Assembly: GCF_008386465.1 (NCBI RefSeq)
Contig: NZ_VUOD01000001.1
Coordinates: forward strand, 248,001-312,000
Source: Arenimonas fontis
GTDB taxonomy: Bacteria; Pseudomonadota; Gammaproteobacteria; Xanthomonadales; Xanthomonadaceae
Length of the DNA: 64,000 nt
Direction of reading: 5' to 3'
A program made the translations under genes and the position numbers. How positions within the stretch are numbered: position 1 is the stretch's first letter; every line of letters starts with the position of its first letter. Below are positions 47,046 to 56,650 of this stretch, piece by piece. The notes beneath the pieces were generated by a model, which had not been told where the DNA came from, ran no database searches, and saw only the letters and a program-made list of their open reading frames with translations.

Positions 47046-47582
47046 ATGCGCGGCCCGTTTTCCCTGCTGGCGCTGCTGCTGGCGGCCTGCGCCGGCCAGA
47101 CCCGACCATCGGTGCCGCCGGTCGAACAGGTGGACCTGCAACGATTCATGGGCGACTGGTATGTGATCGCCCATATCCCTTCCTGGCCGGAGCGCGAGGC
47201 CTACGACGCCGTCGAGTCCTACCGCCTGGCCGCGGATGGACGCGTACTGACGACGTTCCGCTTCCGCGACGGCGGCTTCGATGCGCCGGTCGAGACCATG
47301 CGGCCGGTCGGTCACGTGCGCCCGGGCACCGGCAACGCGGTATGGGACATGCAGTTCGTCTGGCCGATCAAGGCCGAGTACGTGATCGTCCGCCTCGACC
47401 GGGACTACACCCAGACCGTGATCGCCCGCAGCAAGCGCGACTACGCCTGGATCATGGCGCGCACGCCGAGCATCCCCGAGGCCGATTACCTGGCGCACGT
47501 GGATTTCCTGCGCGAGCTCGGCTATCCGATGGAACGCCTGCGCATGGTTCCACAGTCGGATCGGCCCTTGTCCGGGGAGTGA
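47046..47582 (+). CDS. Lipocalin lipoprotein (Blc-like)
   Basis: A 178-residue outer-membrane lipocalin. The N-terminus SLLALLLAACAGQT carries a lipobox with Cys15. The lipocalin GxW strand is FMGDWYVIAHIPSW and later strands YVIVRLDRDYTQTVIARSKR and DYAWIMARTP match Blc. Blc binds lysophospholipids and fatty acids. As last gene of the lipid-modification operon, 2 bases after the methyltransferase stop, it could carry the modified lipid or its degradation products. A bidirectional terminator follows. Confidence 0.93.
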   Translation: MRGPFSLLALLLAACAGQTRPSVPPVEQVDLQRFMGDWYVIAHIPSWPEREAYDAVESYRLAADGRVLTTFRFRDGGFDAPVETMRPVGHVRPGTGNAVWDMQFVWPIKAEYVIVRLDRDYTQTVIARSKRDYAWIMARTPSIPEADYLAHVDFLRELGYPMERLRMVPQSDRPLSGE

Positions 47583-47595
47583 GCGCGTCAAAAGG

Positions 47596-47620
47596 AAAGG
47601 CGGGCCCCAGGCCCGCCTTT
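47596..47620. terminator. Bidirectional intrinsic terminator, lipocalin/pnp
   Basis: Stem AAAGGCGGGC/GCCCGCCTTT (10 bp) with a CCCAG loop between the convergent lipocalin and pnp genes. The A- and T-flanks serve both strands. Confidence 0.8.
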
Positions 47621-47646
47621 GCCGCTTGGCACGATGCGAGGGCCGC

Positions 47647-49746
47647 TTACGCGGTCTCGCCTTCCTCGACGGCCTTCATGGACAGGCGGATACGACCCTG
47701 CTTGTCCACTTCCAGCACCTTGACTTTCACCGTATCGCCTTCCCTGAGCTTGTCGGAAACCTTCTCGACGCGCTCGTTGGAAATCTGCGAGACGTGCACC
47801 AGGCCGTCCTTGCCCGGCGCGATGGTCACGAAGGCGCCGAAGTCCATGATCTTGGCGACCTTGCCCTCGTAGACCCGACCCGGCTCGACGTCGGAAGTGA
47901 TCTGCTCGATGCGGGCCTTGGCAGCCTGGGCGGCCGCGGCATTCACCGAAGCGATGACGATGGTGCCGTCGTCCTGGATGTCGATCTGGGTGCCGGTTTC
48001 CTTGGTGATGGCCTGGATGGTCGCACCGCCCTTGCCGATCACCTCGCGGATCTTGTCCGGGTGGATCTTGATGGTCAGCAGCCGCGGTGCGTACTCGCTG
48101 AGCTCGGCGCGCGGCGCGGTGATCGCCTTGGCCATCTCGCCGAGGATGTGCAGGCGACCCTGCCGGGCCTGGGCCAGCGCCACCTTCATGATCTCCTCGG
48201 TGATGCCGTCGATCTTGATGTCCATCTGCAGCGCCGACACGCCGGTTTCGGTGCCCGCCACCTTGAAGTCCATGTCGCCCAGATGGTCCTCGTCACCGAG
48301 GATGTCCGACAGCACCACGAACTCGTCGCCTTCCTTGATCAGGCCCATGGCGATACCCGCCACCGGCGCCTTGACCGGCACGCCGGCGTCCATCAGGGCC
48401 AGCGAGGAACCGCAGACCGAGGCCATGGACGAAGAGCCGTTGGATTCGGTGATCTCCGAAACCACGCGGATCGTGTACGGGAACTCTTCCATGGTCGGCA
48501 TCACCGCCTGCACGCCGCGGCGGGCCAGGCGGCCGTGACCGATCTCGCGGCGCTTCGGACCCATCATCCGGCCGGCCTCACCGACCGAGTAAGGCGGGAA
48601 GTTGTAGTGGAACAGGAAATGGTCCTTGCTCTCGCCCTCGATGGCATCGATGATCTGGCCGTCGCGGGCGGTGCCCAGGGTGGCGATCACCACGGCCTGG
48701 GTCTCGCCGCGTGTGAACAGCGCCGAGCCGTGGGTGCGCGGCAGGACGCCGGTCTTGGCGACGATGGGGCGCACCGTCACCAGATCGCGGCCGTCGATGC
48801 GGGTCTTGGTCCTGAGTACGGCGTCGCGCATGGTGCGGTACTCGAGCTCGCCGAACTCCTTGGCGAGGAAGCCCATGTCCCAGCCCTCGGCCTCGGCCCG
48901 GGCCTTGAGTGACTCCAGCACCTCCTTCTTCAGGGTGGCGATGGCATCGCGGCGCTCCAGCTTGTCGCGGATCCGGAAGGCCTCGGCCAGGCGGTCGCCG
49001 ACCGCGGCCCTGAGCGCGTCGACGGCGGCCTGCGGCTTGGCCGGCGGCTGCCAGTCCCAGCGCTTGACACCGACCTCGGCCGCCAGCTCGTTGATGGCCT
49101 TGATCACCGCCTGCATTTCGCGATGACCGTACATCACCGCGCCCAGCATGACGTCCTCGGGCAGCAGGTTGGCCTCGGACTCGACCATCAACACCGCCTT
49201 GGCGGTGCCAGCCACCACCAGCTCCAGGTCAGAGCCCTTGAGCTCGGTGCTGGTCGGGTTGAGCAGGTACTTGCCGTTGGCGTAGCCGATCTTGGCGGCA
49301 CCGATGGGACCGTTGAACGGGATGCCGGACAGGGCCAGGGCGGCGGAAGCACCGATCATGGCGGGAATGTCGCCCGGAACCTCCGGATTCAGCGACATCA
49401 CCGTGGCAATCACCTGCACCTCGTTGCGGAACTCCTCGGGGAACAGCGGCCGGATCGGCCGGTCGATGAGGCGCGAGATCAGCGTTTCGCGCTCGGTCTG
49501 ACGGCCTTCACGCTTGAAGAAGCCGCCCGGGATGCGACCGCCGGCGTAGAACTTCTCGAAGTAGTCGACGGTGAGCGGAAAGAAGTCCATGCCCTCCTTC
49601 GCATGCCTGTTGCCGACCGCCGTCACCAGCACGACGGTGTCGGACATCTTCACGACGACCGAACCACTGGCCTGACGGGCTATCTCGCCCGTCTCCAGCG
49701 TCACCTGATGCTGCCCGTACTGGAACGTCTTGGTTACCTTCGCCAC
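47647..49746 (-). CDS. pnp: Polyribonucleotide nucleotidyltransferase (PNPase)
   Basis: Phosphorolytic 3'-5' exoribonuclease and degradosome component. The 699 residues contain two RNase PH-like domains ([36 protein letters not shown], then [14 protein letters not shown]), a KH domain ([20 protein letters not shown]) and a C-terminal S1 domain ([20 protein letters not shown]). The GTG start has AGGAAG upstream; the longer frame runs into rpsO and was rejected. It follows rpsO, as in E. coli, with a hairpin between them. Confidence 0.97.
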   Translation of the reverse strand: MAKVTKTFQYGQHQVTLETGEIARQASGSVVVKMSDTVVLVTAVGNRHAKEGMDFFPLTVDYFEKFYAGGRIPGGFFKREGRQTERETLISRLIDRPIRPLFPEEFRNEVQVIATVMSLNPEVPGDIPAMIGASAALALSGIPFNGPIGAAKIGYANGKYLLNPTSTELKGSDLELVVAGTAKAVLMVESEANLLPEDVMLGAVMYGHREMQAVIKAINELAAEVGVKRWDWQPPAKPQAAVDALRAAVGDRLAEAFRIRDKLERRDAIATLKKEVLESLKARAEAEGWDMGFLAKEFGELEYRTMRDAVLRTKTRIDGRDLVTVRPIVAKTGVLPRTHGSALFTRGETQAVVIATLGTARDGQIIDAIEGESKDHFLFHYNFPPYSVGEAGRMMGPKRREIGHGRLARRGVQAVMPTMEEFPYTIRVVSEITESNGSSSMASVCGSSLALMDAGVPVKAPVAGIAMGLIKEGDEFVVLSDILGDEDHLGDMDFKVAGTETGVSALQMDIKIDGITEEIMKVALAQARQGRLHILGEMAKAITAPRAELSEYAPRLLTIKIHPDKIREVIGKGGATIQAITKETGTQIDIQDDGTIVIASVNAAAAQAAKARIEQITSDVEPGRVYEGKVAKIMDFGAFVTIAPGKDGLVHVSQISNERVEKVSDKLREGDTVKVKVLEVDKQGRIRLSMKAVEEGETA

Positions 49747-49828
49747 GTTTGTCGCTTCCTGTTCTCTCGGTTCAAGCTGCCACCCGCCGGGCCCCGCCCG
49801 GTGGGGATGATTTCCTGCCTCCAAAAGG

Positions 49829-49854
49829 CACGCGGCGCGTTGCCGCGCCGCGTG
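49829..49854 (-). terminator. rpsO-pnp intergenic hairpin
   Basis: An 11-bp perfect stem (CACGCGGCGCG/CGCGCCGCGTG) with a GCAA loop and a short TTTT just after on the minus strand, 15 bases past the rpsO stop. It corresponds in place to the rpsO terminator and RNase III processing region of E. coli and probably lets part of the transcription through to pnp. Confidence 0.65.
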
Positions 49855-49868
49855 GGAGTGTTCGTTTG

Positions 49869-50129
49869 TCAGCGGCGCAGCCCCAAGCGCTCGATCAGCG
49901 CCTGATAACGGGCCGCGTCCTTCCGCTTGAGATAGGCCAGCAGGGAGCGACGCTGGTTCACCAGCTTCAGCAGGCCACGGCGGGAATGGTGGTCCTGCTT
50001 GTGCACCTTGAAGTGCTCGGTCAGCTGCTCGATGCGGGCGGAGAGCAGCGCCACCTGGACTTCCGGCGAGCCGGTGTCGTTGGGCACGCGCTTGAACTCT
50101 TCGATGATCTTGGCGGTATCGATGGACAT
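49869..50129 (-). CDS. rpsO: 30S ribosomal protein S15
   Basis: Primary 16S rRNA-binding protein, 86 residues. Family motifs: [20 protein letters not shown] (19-38), [20 protein letters not shown] (39-58), [13 protein letters not shown]. The ATG at 50129 has AAAGGAAAA upstream; an upstream in-frame extension is spurious. It has its own promoter (50235-50263) with a leader of about 100 bases, a place where S15 autoregulation could act. Confidence 0.98.
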   Translation of the reverse strand: MSIDTAKIIEEFKRVPNDTGSPEVQVALLSARIEQLTEHFKVHKQDHHSRRGLLKLVNQRRSLLAYLKRKDAARYQALIERLGLRR

Positions 50130-50234
50130 TGGATTTTCCTTTGTGATGCGCAGCCTGCAGGAACGCCGCCGCCGGTCCGTGGCGACGCACCGCATGGCCC
50201 GCCGGTTGGGGGATGCTTCGGAAAAAGCCGCAAA

Positions 50235-50263
50235 ATTCTATCGGTATCGGCTAGTCCGGACAA
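50235..50263 (-). promoter_or_regulatory. Sigma-70 promoter of rpsO
   Basis: On the minus strand: -35 TTGTCC (50258-50263), 17-base spacer, -10 TAGAAT (50235-50240). Predicted transcript start near 50228. The best-spaced sigma-70 promoter I see in the window. Confidence 0.6.
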
Positions 50264-50300
50264 GGCGTTACGCCTCACGAAGCTGAACCGGCGGACCGGA

Positions 50301-51221
50301 TCATGCCCGCACGGCCCAGCGGAACAGCCGGCGCGGATGCAGACGGCCGGCCTCGTCCACTTCGCCCAGGCCCAGGGACGCACCGTCGGGTCCGACCATG
50401 TGGACCCGGCCAGGCACCCGTCCGGTCAGCGACACGGCCTGGCCCCGGCCTACCCTGGCGGCCCGCTCAGCGTCCAGTGCGACGGTCGGCCAATGCGCCA
50501 GGCCGGCCCCGACCGGAAGCAGCAGGGCTTCCAGCGCGGCCGGGCCATCCTGAGCGGCCAGGGCTTCCAGCTCCGGCATGGTGTACATCCGGGGCCGGAG
50601 GAAGGGTTCCACCCAGGTCCGGCGCAGGGCGGTGACGTGGCCGCCGCAGCCCAGGGCCTCCCCCAGGTCACGCGCCAGGCTGCGAATGTAGGTGCCGGCG
50701 CCGCAGGTCACGGCCAGCCGCAGCCGGGAGCCTTCCAGCGCGAGCAGTTCGACGCGTTCGACCTCCACCTCGCGCTCCGGCACCTCGATGGCCTCGCCGC
50801 GGCGTGCCCTGGCGTACAGGGGTTCGCCGCCCTGCTTGAGAGCCGAGTAGACTGGCGGGCGCTGGCGGATCCGGCCGATGAAGGGCCGGATGGCCGCCTC
50901 GACCATGGCCCGATCCAGGGGCGGCACCGGCCGGGTCCGCAGCACCTGGCCATCGGCATCGTCGGTATCGGTGCAGGTGCCCAGTGCGATCCCTGCCTCG
51001 TAGGCCTTGCGCCCACCCAGCAGCAAACCGGCGATCTTGGTGGCCTCACCGAAGCACAGGGGCAGCAGACCGGTCGCCAGAGGGTCCAGGGCGCCGGTGT
51101 GGCCACCCTTCTCCGCCGCCAGTAGCCGGCGTACCCGTTGCAGGGCCTGGTTGGAGCTCATGCCGGCGGGCTTGTCGAGCAAGAGGATGCCGTCGACCGC
51201 CCGGAACGCGCCGCGGGCCAC
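50301..51221 (-). CDS. truB: tRNA pseudouridine-55 synthase
   Basis: Makes pseudouridine 55 in the T-loop of tRNAs. The 306 residues have an N-terminal [20 protein letters not shown] and catalytic Asp46 in [13 protein letters not shown]. Other marks are [11 protein letters not shown], a [15 protein letters not shown] strand-turn, and a C-terminal PUA-like region. GTG start 6 bases after the rbfA stop, part of the rimP-pnp operon. Confidence 0.96.
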   Translation of the reverse strand: MARGAFRAVDGILLLDKPAGMSSNQALQRVRRLLAAEKGGHTGALDPLATGLLPLCFGEATKIAGLLLGGRKAYEAGIALGTCTDTDDADGQVLRTRPVPPLDRAMVEAAIRPFIGRIRQRPPVYSALKQGGEPLYARARRGEAIEVPEREVEVERVELLALEGSRLRLAVTCGAGTYIRSLARDLGEALGCGGHVTALRRTWVEPFLRPRMYTMPELEALAAQDGPAALEALLLPVGAGLAHWPTVALDAERAARVGRGQAVSLTGRVPGRVHMVGPDGASLGLGEVDEAGRLHPRRLFRWAVRA

Positions 51222-51227
51222 CGGCGA

Positions 51228-51590
51228 TCAGTCTCCGTCGGCGGCAGGCGGATTCTCGCGCAGCAACTGCTCGATCCGCTCGCCGCGATCCACGGAATCG
51301 TCGTAATGGAAATGCAGTTCGGGCACGTGCCGCATGCGCACGATCCTGGCCAACTGCCGCCGCAGCTCCGGCGCCAGCTCCTGCAGCGCCGCTACCGCGG
51401 CCGGGCCCTGCTCGGCCAGCAGGGCGGTCACGAACACCTTGGCGTGGGCCAGATCGCGGGTTACCTCGACGTCGGAGACGCTTACCGAAGGCAGACGGTG
51501 CTCGCGCACCGCCTCGTGCACCAGGGTCCCCAGGTCGCGGCGAAGTTGTGCCGATACCCGATCGGTGCGGTGGAAGCTGCGGGTCGCCAT
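51228..51590 (-). CDS. rbfA: Ribosome-binding factor A
   Basis: Late 30S maturation factor of 120 residues, KH-like fold. Recognised by FHRTDRVSAQLRRDLGTLVH at the start, VSDVEVTRDLAHAKVFVT, and MRHVPELHFHYDDSVDRGER with the C-terminal family stretch. Lies between infB (13 bases) and truB (6 bases). Confidence 0.96.
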   Translation of the reverse strand: MATRSFHRTDRVSAQLRRDLGTLVHEAVREHRLPSVSVSDVEVTRDLAHAKVFVTALLAEQGPAAVAALQELAPELRRQLARIVRMRHVPELHFHYDDSVDRGERIEQLLRENPPAADGD

Positions 51591-51603
51591 GCCTGCGCCC
51601 TCC

Positions 51604-54192
51604 TCAGAGCGTGCGCTCGACCTCGATGCGCTCGAAGCATTCGATCTGGTCGCCCGGGCGCACGTCGTTGTAAGCCTTCACGCCGATACCGCACTCGGTG
51701 CCGCTCTTGACCTCCTCGACGTTTTCCTTGAAGCGGCGCAGCGATTCCAGCTCGCCCTCGAAGATGACCGTGTTGTCGCGCAGGACCCGGATCGGCTTGT
51801 TCTTCCTGACCGTGCCCTCGACCACCAGGCAGCCGGCGACGGCACCGAACTTGGAACTGCGGAAGACCTCGCGTACCTCGGCAATGCCGATGATCTCCTC
51901 GCGCACCTCCTTGCCCAGCAGGCCGGACGCCACCTGCTTCACCTGGTCGATCACGTCATAGATGATCGAGAAGTAACGCAGGTCCAGGCCGTTGGCCTCG
52001 ATGACCTTGCGGGCGGCGGCGTCGGCACGAACGTTGAAGCCGATGATGACCGCCTTGGACGTGGCCGCCAGGGTGGCGTCGGACTCGGTGATGCCGCCGA
52101 CACCGGAAGCGATCACGTTGATCTTGATCATGTCGTTGGACAGCCCGACCAGGGCCTGACGCAGTGCCTCCACCGAACCCTGCACGTCGGCCTTGACCAG
52201 CAGGTTCAGGGTGACCTGGCCGCTGTCCTGGCCCATCTGGGCCATGATGTCTTCCATGCGGCTGCCGGCGGCGGCAACCAGTCGCGATTCGCGCTTCTTG
52301 GCGTCACGTTGTTGGGCGACGTCCTTGGCCAGACGCTCGTCCTCAACCACCACGAAGTCGTCGCCGGCCTCGGGCACGCCCGACAGGCCGAGCACCTGTA
52401 CCGGGATCGAGGGCTCGGCCTCGCCAACCTGCCGGCCGTTCTCGTCGAACAGGGCGCGTACGCGGCCGTAGTGCGTGCCGCAGACAAGGTAGTCGCCCTT
52501 GCGCAGGGTCCCCTGCTGCACCAGCACCGTCGCAACCGGGCCGCGGCCCTTGTCCAGGGCGGCTTCGATCACGGTGCCGGTGGCGCGGCCGTCGTATACG
52601 GCCTTCAACTCCATCACTTCGGCCTGGACAAGGATCGCCTCGAGCAGCGCGTCCACTCCCTGGCCGGTCTTGGCCGACACCGGCACGAACTGGGTATCAC
52701 CGCCCCATTCCTCGGGCACGACCTCGATGTTGACCAACCCCTGCTTGACGTTGTCCGGGTTGGCGTCCGACTTGTCGATCTTGTTGATGGCTACGATCAA
52801 GGGCACCTTGGCGGCACGGGCGTGGTTCACCGCCTCGATGGTCTGCGGCATGACGCCGTCGTCGGCTGCGACTACCAGCACCACGATATCCGTGAGCTTG
52901 GCGCCGCGGGCGCGCATGGCCGTAAAGGCGCTATGGCCAGGCGTATCCAGGAAACTGATCACGCCCTTGTCGGTCTCGACGTGGTAGGCGCCGATATGCT
53001 GGGTGATGCCGCCGGCTTCGCCAGAAGCGACCTTGGTGCGACGGATGTAGTCCAGCAGCGAAGTCTTGCCATGGTCGACGTGGCCCATGATGGTGACCAC
53101 CGGTGGCCGGTTGCGCTTCTCGCCCTTGACTTCCTCGATATGGGCGACCAGGGCCTGTTCGGCGTCGTCCTCGGCGGCGCGGGTGGCCTTGTGACCAAGC
53201 TCCTCGACCACCAGCACCGCCGTATCGTGGTCGATGACCTGGTTGATGGTGGCCATCACGCCCATCTTGAACAGCGCCTTGACCACCTCGCCGCCCTTCA
53301 TCGCCAACTTCTGGGCCAGGTCGGCCACGGAGATGGAGTCGCCGATGGCGACCTCGCGGACGATAGGCGCGGTCGGCCGGGAAAAACCGTGCTGGCCGCC
53401 GCCGGTGCGGGAAGGCTCGGCAACCCTCGCCTTTGGCTTCTTGCGGACGCCAGCGGCGCCACGACGGGCCCGCTCCGAGTCGGTCAGGTGCAACTGTCCG
53501 GCGACGTAGCGGCCGGTACCCTCGTCACCCTCGTTGTCCACCATGGCATGCGAGCCGCGCACCTTGTGCCGGGCCGGCTTGCCCGCTTCCCGGGCGGCGG
53601 CGCGCGGAGCCGCTGCCTTCTCCTTTTCCTTGTGGGCGCGAACCGGGCGCTCTGCGCCCTCCTCGTCCGGCAGATCCACAGTGGCGCGAGCGGCTTCCTC
53701 GGCGGCAGCGCGGGCCGCCTCCTCCTCGGCGCGCCTGCGGGCCTCCTCGGCCTCGCGCTCCTCGCGGCGCTTGCGGTCGGCTTCTGCCAGGGCGGCCAGC
53801 TCCGCCTCGTTGCGGGCTTTGCTCTCCTCGAGCTTGCGCAGTGCCTCGGCGCGCTCCTCGTCCAGCGCGGCGCCGACGTCATCGCGCTTGACGTAAGTGC
53901 GCTTCTGCCGCACTTCGACGGTGACCGTGGCCTTGCTCTTGCCGGCGCTGACGGTCAGCTCCTCCTGCTTGCGGCGCTGCAGGGTGATCTTCTTCGGAAC
54001 CGCGGCCTCGCCCGGCTTCTCGTCCTTGCCGTGGGTACGGCGCAGGAAGCCCAGCAGCTTCATCTTCTCGGTGCTGCTGACCACCTGGTCCGGGCCGCTG
54101 AAGGACATGCCGGCGTCGGCCAGCTGCTCCAGCAGCTTCTCGACAGGCATTCCCAGTACCTTGGCCAGCGAACGAACGGTGACTTCAGACAT
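51604..54192 (-). CDS. infB: Translation initiation factor IF-2
   Basis: GTPase that delivers initiator tRNA to the 30S subunit. The 862 residues show an N-terminal IF2N domain ([20 protein letters not shown]), a charged Ala/Glu/Arg helix and linker (about 95-260), and a G domain at about 365 with [16 protein letters not shown] (G1), DTPGHSAF (G3) and NKIDKSD (G4). Domains II and III and the C-terminal fMet-tRNA-binding domain ([20 protein letters not shown]) follow. Confidence 0.97.
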   Translation of the reverse strand: MSEVTVRSLAKVLGMPVEKLLEQLADAGMSFSGPDQVVSSTEKMKLLGFLRRTHGKDEKPGEAAVPKKITLQRRKQEELTVSAGKSKATVTVEVRQKRTYVKRDDVGAALDEERAEALRKLEESKARNEAELAALAEADRKRREEREAEEARRRAEEEAARAAAEEAARATVDLPDEEGAERPVRAHKEKEKAAAPRAAAREAGKPARHKVRGSHAMVDNEGDEGTGRYVAGQLHLTDSERARRGAAGVRKKPKARVAEPSRTGGGQHGFSRPTAPIVREVAIGDSISVADLAQKLAMKGGEVVKALFKMGVMATINQVIDHDTAVLVVEELGHKATRAAEDDAEQALVAHIEEVKGEKRNRPPVVTIMGHVDHGKTSLLDYIRRTKVASGEAGGITQHIGAYHVETDKGVISFLDTPGHSAFTAMRARGAKLTDIVVLVVAADDGVMPQTIEAVNHARAAKVPLIVAINKIDKSDANPDNVKQGLVNIEVVPEEWGGDTQFVPVSAKTGQGVDALLEAILVQAEVMELKAVYDGRATGTVIEAALDKGRGPVATVLVQQGTLRKGDYLVCGTHYGRVRALFDENGRQVGEAEPSIPVQVLGLSGVPEAGDDFVVVEDERLAKDVAQQRDAKKRESRLVAAAGSRMEDIMAQMGQDSGQVTLNLLVKADVQGSVEALRQALVGLSNDMIKINVIASGVGGITESDATLAATSKAVIIGFNVRADAAARKVIEANGLDLRYFSIIYDVIDQVKQVASGLLGKEVREEIIGIAEVREVFRSSKFGAVAGCLVVEGTVRKNKPIRVLRDNTVIFEGELESLRRFKENVEEVKSGTECGIGVKAYNDVRPGDQIECFERIEVERTL

Positions 54193-54262
54193 GTGATCGC
54201 GATTCCTTGCTTCTTCGCGCCGTGGCGCGGGTGTGGTTCCAGGGTTCAGCGGCGCATGGCGG

Positions 54263-55750
54263 TCACTCGAACCAGTGTTTGCGCGCGGCCATGATCAGCT
54301 CTGCGGCACGTTCTTCATCCATGCCCTCGACGTCCAGGATCTCGTCGGTGGCCATTTCGGCAAGATCGTCGCGGGTGACGATGCCACGGGCGGCCAGGGC
54401 GTAGGCAGTGGCCTCGTCCATGCCCTCCAGGGAGAGCAGGTCGTCGGCCGGTTTGTGTTCCTCGATTTCCTCCTCGACCTGCAGGGCCTCGGTGAGCAAC
54501 GCATCGCGGGCGCGGGCGCGCAGTTCCTCGACGATGTCCTCGTCGAATCCCTCGATGGCCAGCAGCTCGGCGACCGGCACGTAGGCGATCTCCTCGACCG
54601 TGCTGAACCCCTCGGAAACCAGGATGCCGGCGATCTCCTCATCCACCTCCAGTTTGTCCATGAACAGCTGGCGGGCGGCGGCCTGTTCGGCTTCGGACTT
54701 GGCCGCAACCTGGTCCTGGGTCATGACATTGAGCTGCCAGCCGGTAAGACGGCTGGCCAGGCGGACGTTCTGCCCGCCCTTGCCTATCGCCTGGGCCAGC
54801 TTGTCTTCGGCCACGGCGATATCCATGGAGTGTTTCTCTTCGTCCACGATGATGGACTGGACCTCGGCCGGCGCCATCGCGTTGATGACGAACTGGGCAG
54901 GGTTGTCCGACCACAGCACGATGTCGATGCGTTCGCCGTTGAGCTCGTTGCTGACCGCCTGCACGCGCGAACCGCGCATGCCGATGCAGGCGCCGATGGG
55001 GTCGGTGCGATGGTCATGGGCGATGACGGCGATCTTGGCACGGTCGCCCGGGTCGCGGGCGGCGGCCTTGATCTCGACCAGCCCCTGGCCGACCTCGGGC
55101 ACCTCGAGCTTGAACAGCTCGATCATGAACTCGGGAGCGGTGCGGCTGATGAAAAGCTGCGGGCCACGCGGTTCGGAACGAACGTCCAGCAGGTAGCCGC
55201 GCACCCGGTCGCCCGGACGCAGCACATCGCGCGGAATGGCCTTGTCCTTCGGGATCAGCGCCTCGGCGTTTCCGCCCAGGTCCACGTAGACGTTGCCGCG
55301 TTCGACCCGCTTGACGATGCCGTTGACCAGCTCGCCGACCCGGTCTTTCCAGGCGTCCACCACCTGGGCGCGCTCGGCCTCGCGCACCCGCTGCACGATC
55401 ACCTGCTTGGCGGCCTGGGCGGCGATGCGGCCGAACTCGGCGTTCTCCACCTGCTGTTCGATGTAGTCGCCGACCTGGGCGTCCGCCTTTTCTTCGACGG
55501 CATCCATCAGCCGGATCTGCCGGTCCGGCGACTCCATCACCGCGTCGTCCGCCACCACCTCCCAGCGCCGGAAGGTCTGGTAACTGCCGTCCTTGGGATT
55601 GATGGACACACGCATGGCCACGTCCTGGTCGGGATAACGCTTCCGGGCCGCCGACGCCAGCGCGGCTTCCATGGCCTCGATGATCACGGAGCGCGGCACG
55701 CCCTTCTCGTTGGCTACCGCCTCCATCACCAGCAACAGTTCCTTGCTCAT
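54263..55750 (-). CDS. nusA: Transcription termination/antitermination factor NusA
   Basis: RNA-polymerase-binding factor of 495 residues with an N-terminal RNAP-binding domain ([20 protein letters not shown]), an S1 domain ([18 protein letters not shown]), two KH domains ([40 protein letters not shown]) and two acidic C-terminal repeats (about 355-495), the arrangement found in proteobacteria. Between rimP and infB as usual. Confidence 0.97.
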   Translation of the reverse strand: MSKELLLVMEAVANEKGVPRSVIIEAMEAALASAARKRYPDQDVAMRVSINPKDGSYQTFRRWEVVADDAVMESPDRQIRLMDAVEEKADAQVGDYIEQQVENAEFGRIAAQAAKQVIVQRVREAERAQVVDAWKDRVGELVNGIVKRVERGNVYVDLGGNAEALIPKDKAIPRDVLRPGDRVRGYLLDVRSEPRGPQLFISRTAPEFMIELFKLEVPEVGQGLVEIKAAARDPGDRAKIAVIAHDHRTDPIGACIGMRGSRVQAVSNELNGERIDIVLWSDNPAQFVINAMAPAEVQSIIVDEEKHSMDIAVAEDKLAQAIGKGGQNVRLASRLTGWQLNVMTQDQVAAKSEAEQAAARQLFMDKLEVDEEIAGILVSEGFSTVEEIAYVPVAELLAIEGFDEDIVEELRARARDALLTEALQVEEEIEEHKPADDLLSLEGMDEATAYALAARGIVTRDDLAEMATDEILDVEGMDEERAAELIMAARKHWFE

Positions 55751-55793
55751 CTCAACAGCTCCGTGGAAGGCGGCAGGCCGCCTCGGGGTTTGC

Positions 55794-56330
55794 TCAGGAT
55801 TCCTGGTCGACCTTGCCCTTGCCGCGCTTCGGGCCCGAAGGCTTGGGCGCGGCGGCCAGGCCGAGCGCCACCAGGTCGGGGACCAGGCGCGCTTTCTCGA
55901 TGTTCTCGTGCGCGACCACCAGCTCGCGCCCCTCCTCCGGGGCCAGCACGATGCTGTCTCCCTCGACCCGGACGATCCGTGCCTGCAAGCGGCGCCGGCC
56001 GTCCACCGGCAGACGCAGGTTCACCTTGGCCTGCTCGCCGGCGAAACGGGCGAACTGGGCAGGAGTGAAAAGCGGCCGGTCGATGCCCGGCGACGACACT
56101 TCCAGGGTGTAGGCCGAATCTATCGGATCCTCCACGTCGAGCACCGCCGACACCTCGCGGCTGGCGGCCTCGCAGTCCTCGATGCCGACGTGGCGGCCGG
56201 GCGCGTCGATGTACAGGCGCAGCACGCCGCCGGAGCGGTGCGGAGCGTACTCCACGCCCAGCAGCTCCAGGCCCAGCGCCTCGACCGTCGGCGCCAGCAG
56301 CTCGCTGATTTCCGTCGCCTTGCCGCTCAT
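55794..56330 (-). CDS. rimP: Ribosome maturation factor RimP
   Basis: 30S assembly factor of 178 residues. Motifs: [20 protein letters not shown] (13-32), [40 protein letters not shown]. The C-terminal tail is basic ([17 protein letters not shown]). The ATG at 56330 fits the family N-terminus and is preceded by GGAG 9 bases upstream. First protein gene behind the initiator tRNA, as in the E. coli metY operon. Confidence 0.95.
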   Translation of the reverse strand: MSGKATEISELLAPTVEALGLELLGVEYAPHRSGGVLRLYIDAPGRHVGIEDCEAASREVSAVLDVEDPIDSAYTLEVSSPGIDRPLFTPAQFARFAGEQAKVNLRLPVDGRRRLQARIVRVEGDSIVLAPEEGRELVVAHENIEKARLVPDLVALGLAAAPKPSGPKRGKGKVDQES

Positions 56331-56377
56331 CCTCGTCACTCCGGTTCGACGGCAGGAGGGATTCCGGCCGCCGGAAA

Positions 56378-56409
56378 ACGGAAACAAAAAAGGGCCTTGA
56401 AGGCCCTTT
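56378..56409 (-). terminator. Intrinsic terminator after initiator tRNA
   Basis: Minus-strand stem AAAGGGCCT/AGGCCCTTT with a TCA loop (56389-56409) followed by a T-run (TTTTTTGTTT). It lies between tRNA-fMet and rimP, so rimP expression needs read-through or its own promoter. Confidence 0.8.
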
Positions 56410-56508
56410 CCGGTACATCCAGGTTCCGGCTTCCCTCGGGCTGGCCAGGGGGCCATCCCGGGGAAGAGCCTGGGCAGGTGGCCCGGTTCGGGCCGCCTCG
56501 CCAGAAAC

Positions 56509-56585
56509 TGGTAGCGGGGGCAGGATTTGAACCTGCGACCTTCGGGTTATGAGCCCGACGAGCTGCCAGACTGCTCCACCCCGCA
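56509..56585 (-). tRNA. Initiator tRNA-fMet (anticodon CAT)
   Basis: A 77-base tRNA with encoded CCA. The anticodon stem-loop GGGCTCATAACCC has the three G-C pairs diagnostic of initiators. Position 1 is T and position 72 is T, an unpaired end like the C1-A72 mismatch of E. coli. The D-arm and the GGTTCAAAT T-arm are normal. It precedes rimP-nusA-infB as in the E. coli metY operon. Confidence 0.95.
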
Positions 56586-56598
56586 GCAGCGGACGCGC

Positions 56599-56604
56599 AT
56601 TATA
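56599..56604 (-). promoter_or_regulatory. Consensus -10 of the tRNA-fMet promoter
   Basis: Perfect TATAAT on the minus strand 14 bases before the tRNA 5' end. A TTGCGC -35-like box lies upstream with a long 19-base spacer. Confidence 0.5.
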
Positions 56605-56650
56605 GGCGGGCGGGCTTCGAAGGCGCAAGCCCGAAGCCGCCGGACGGGAT

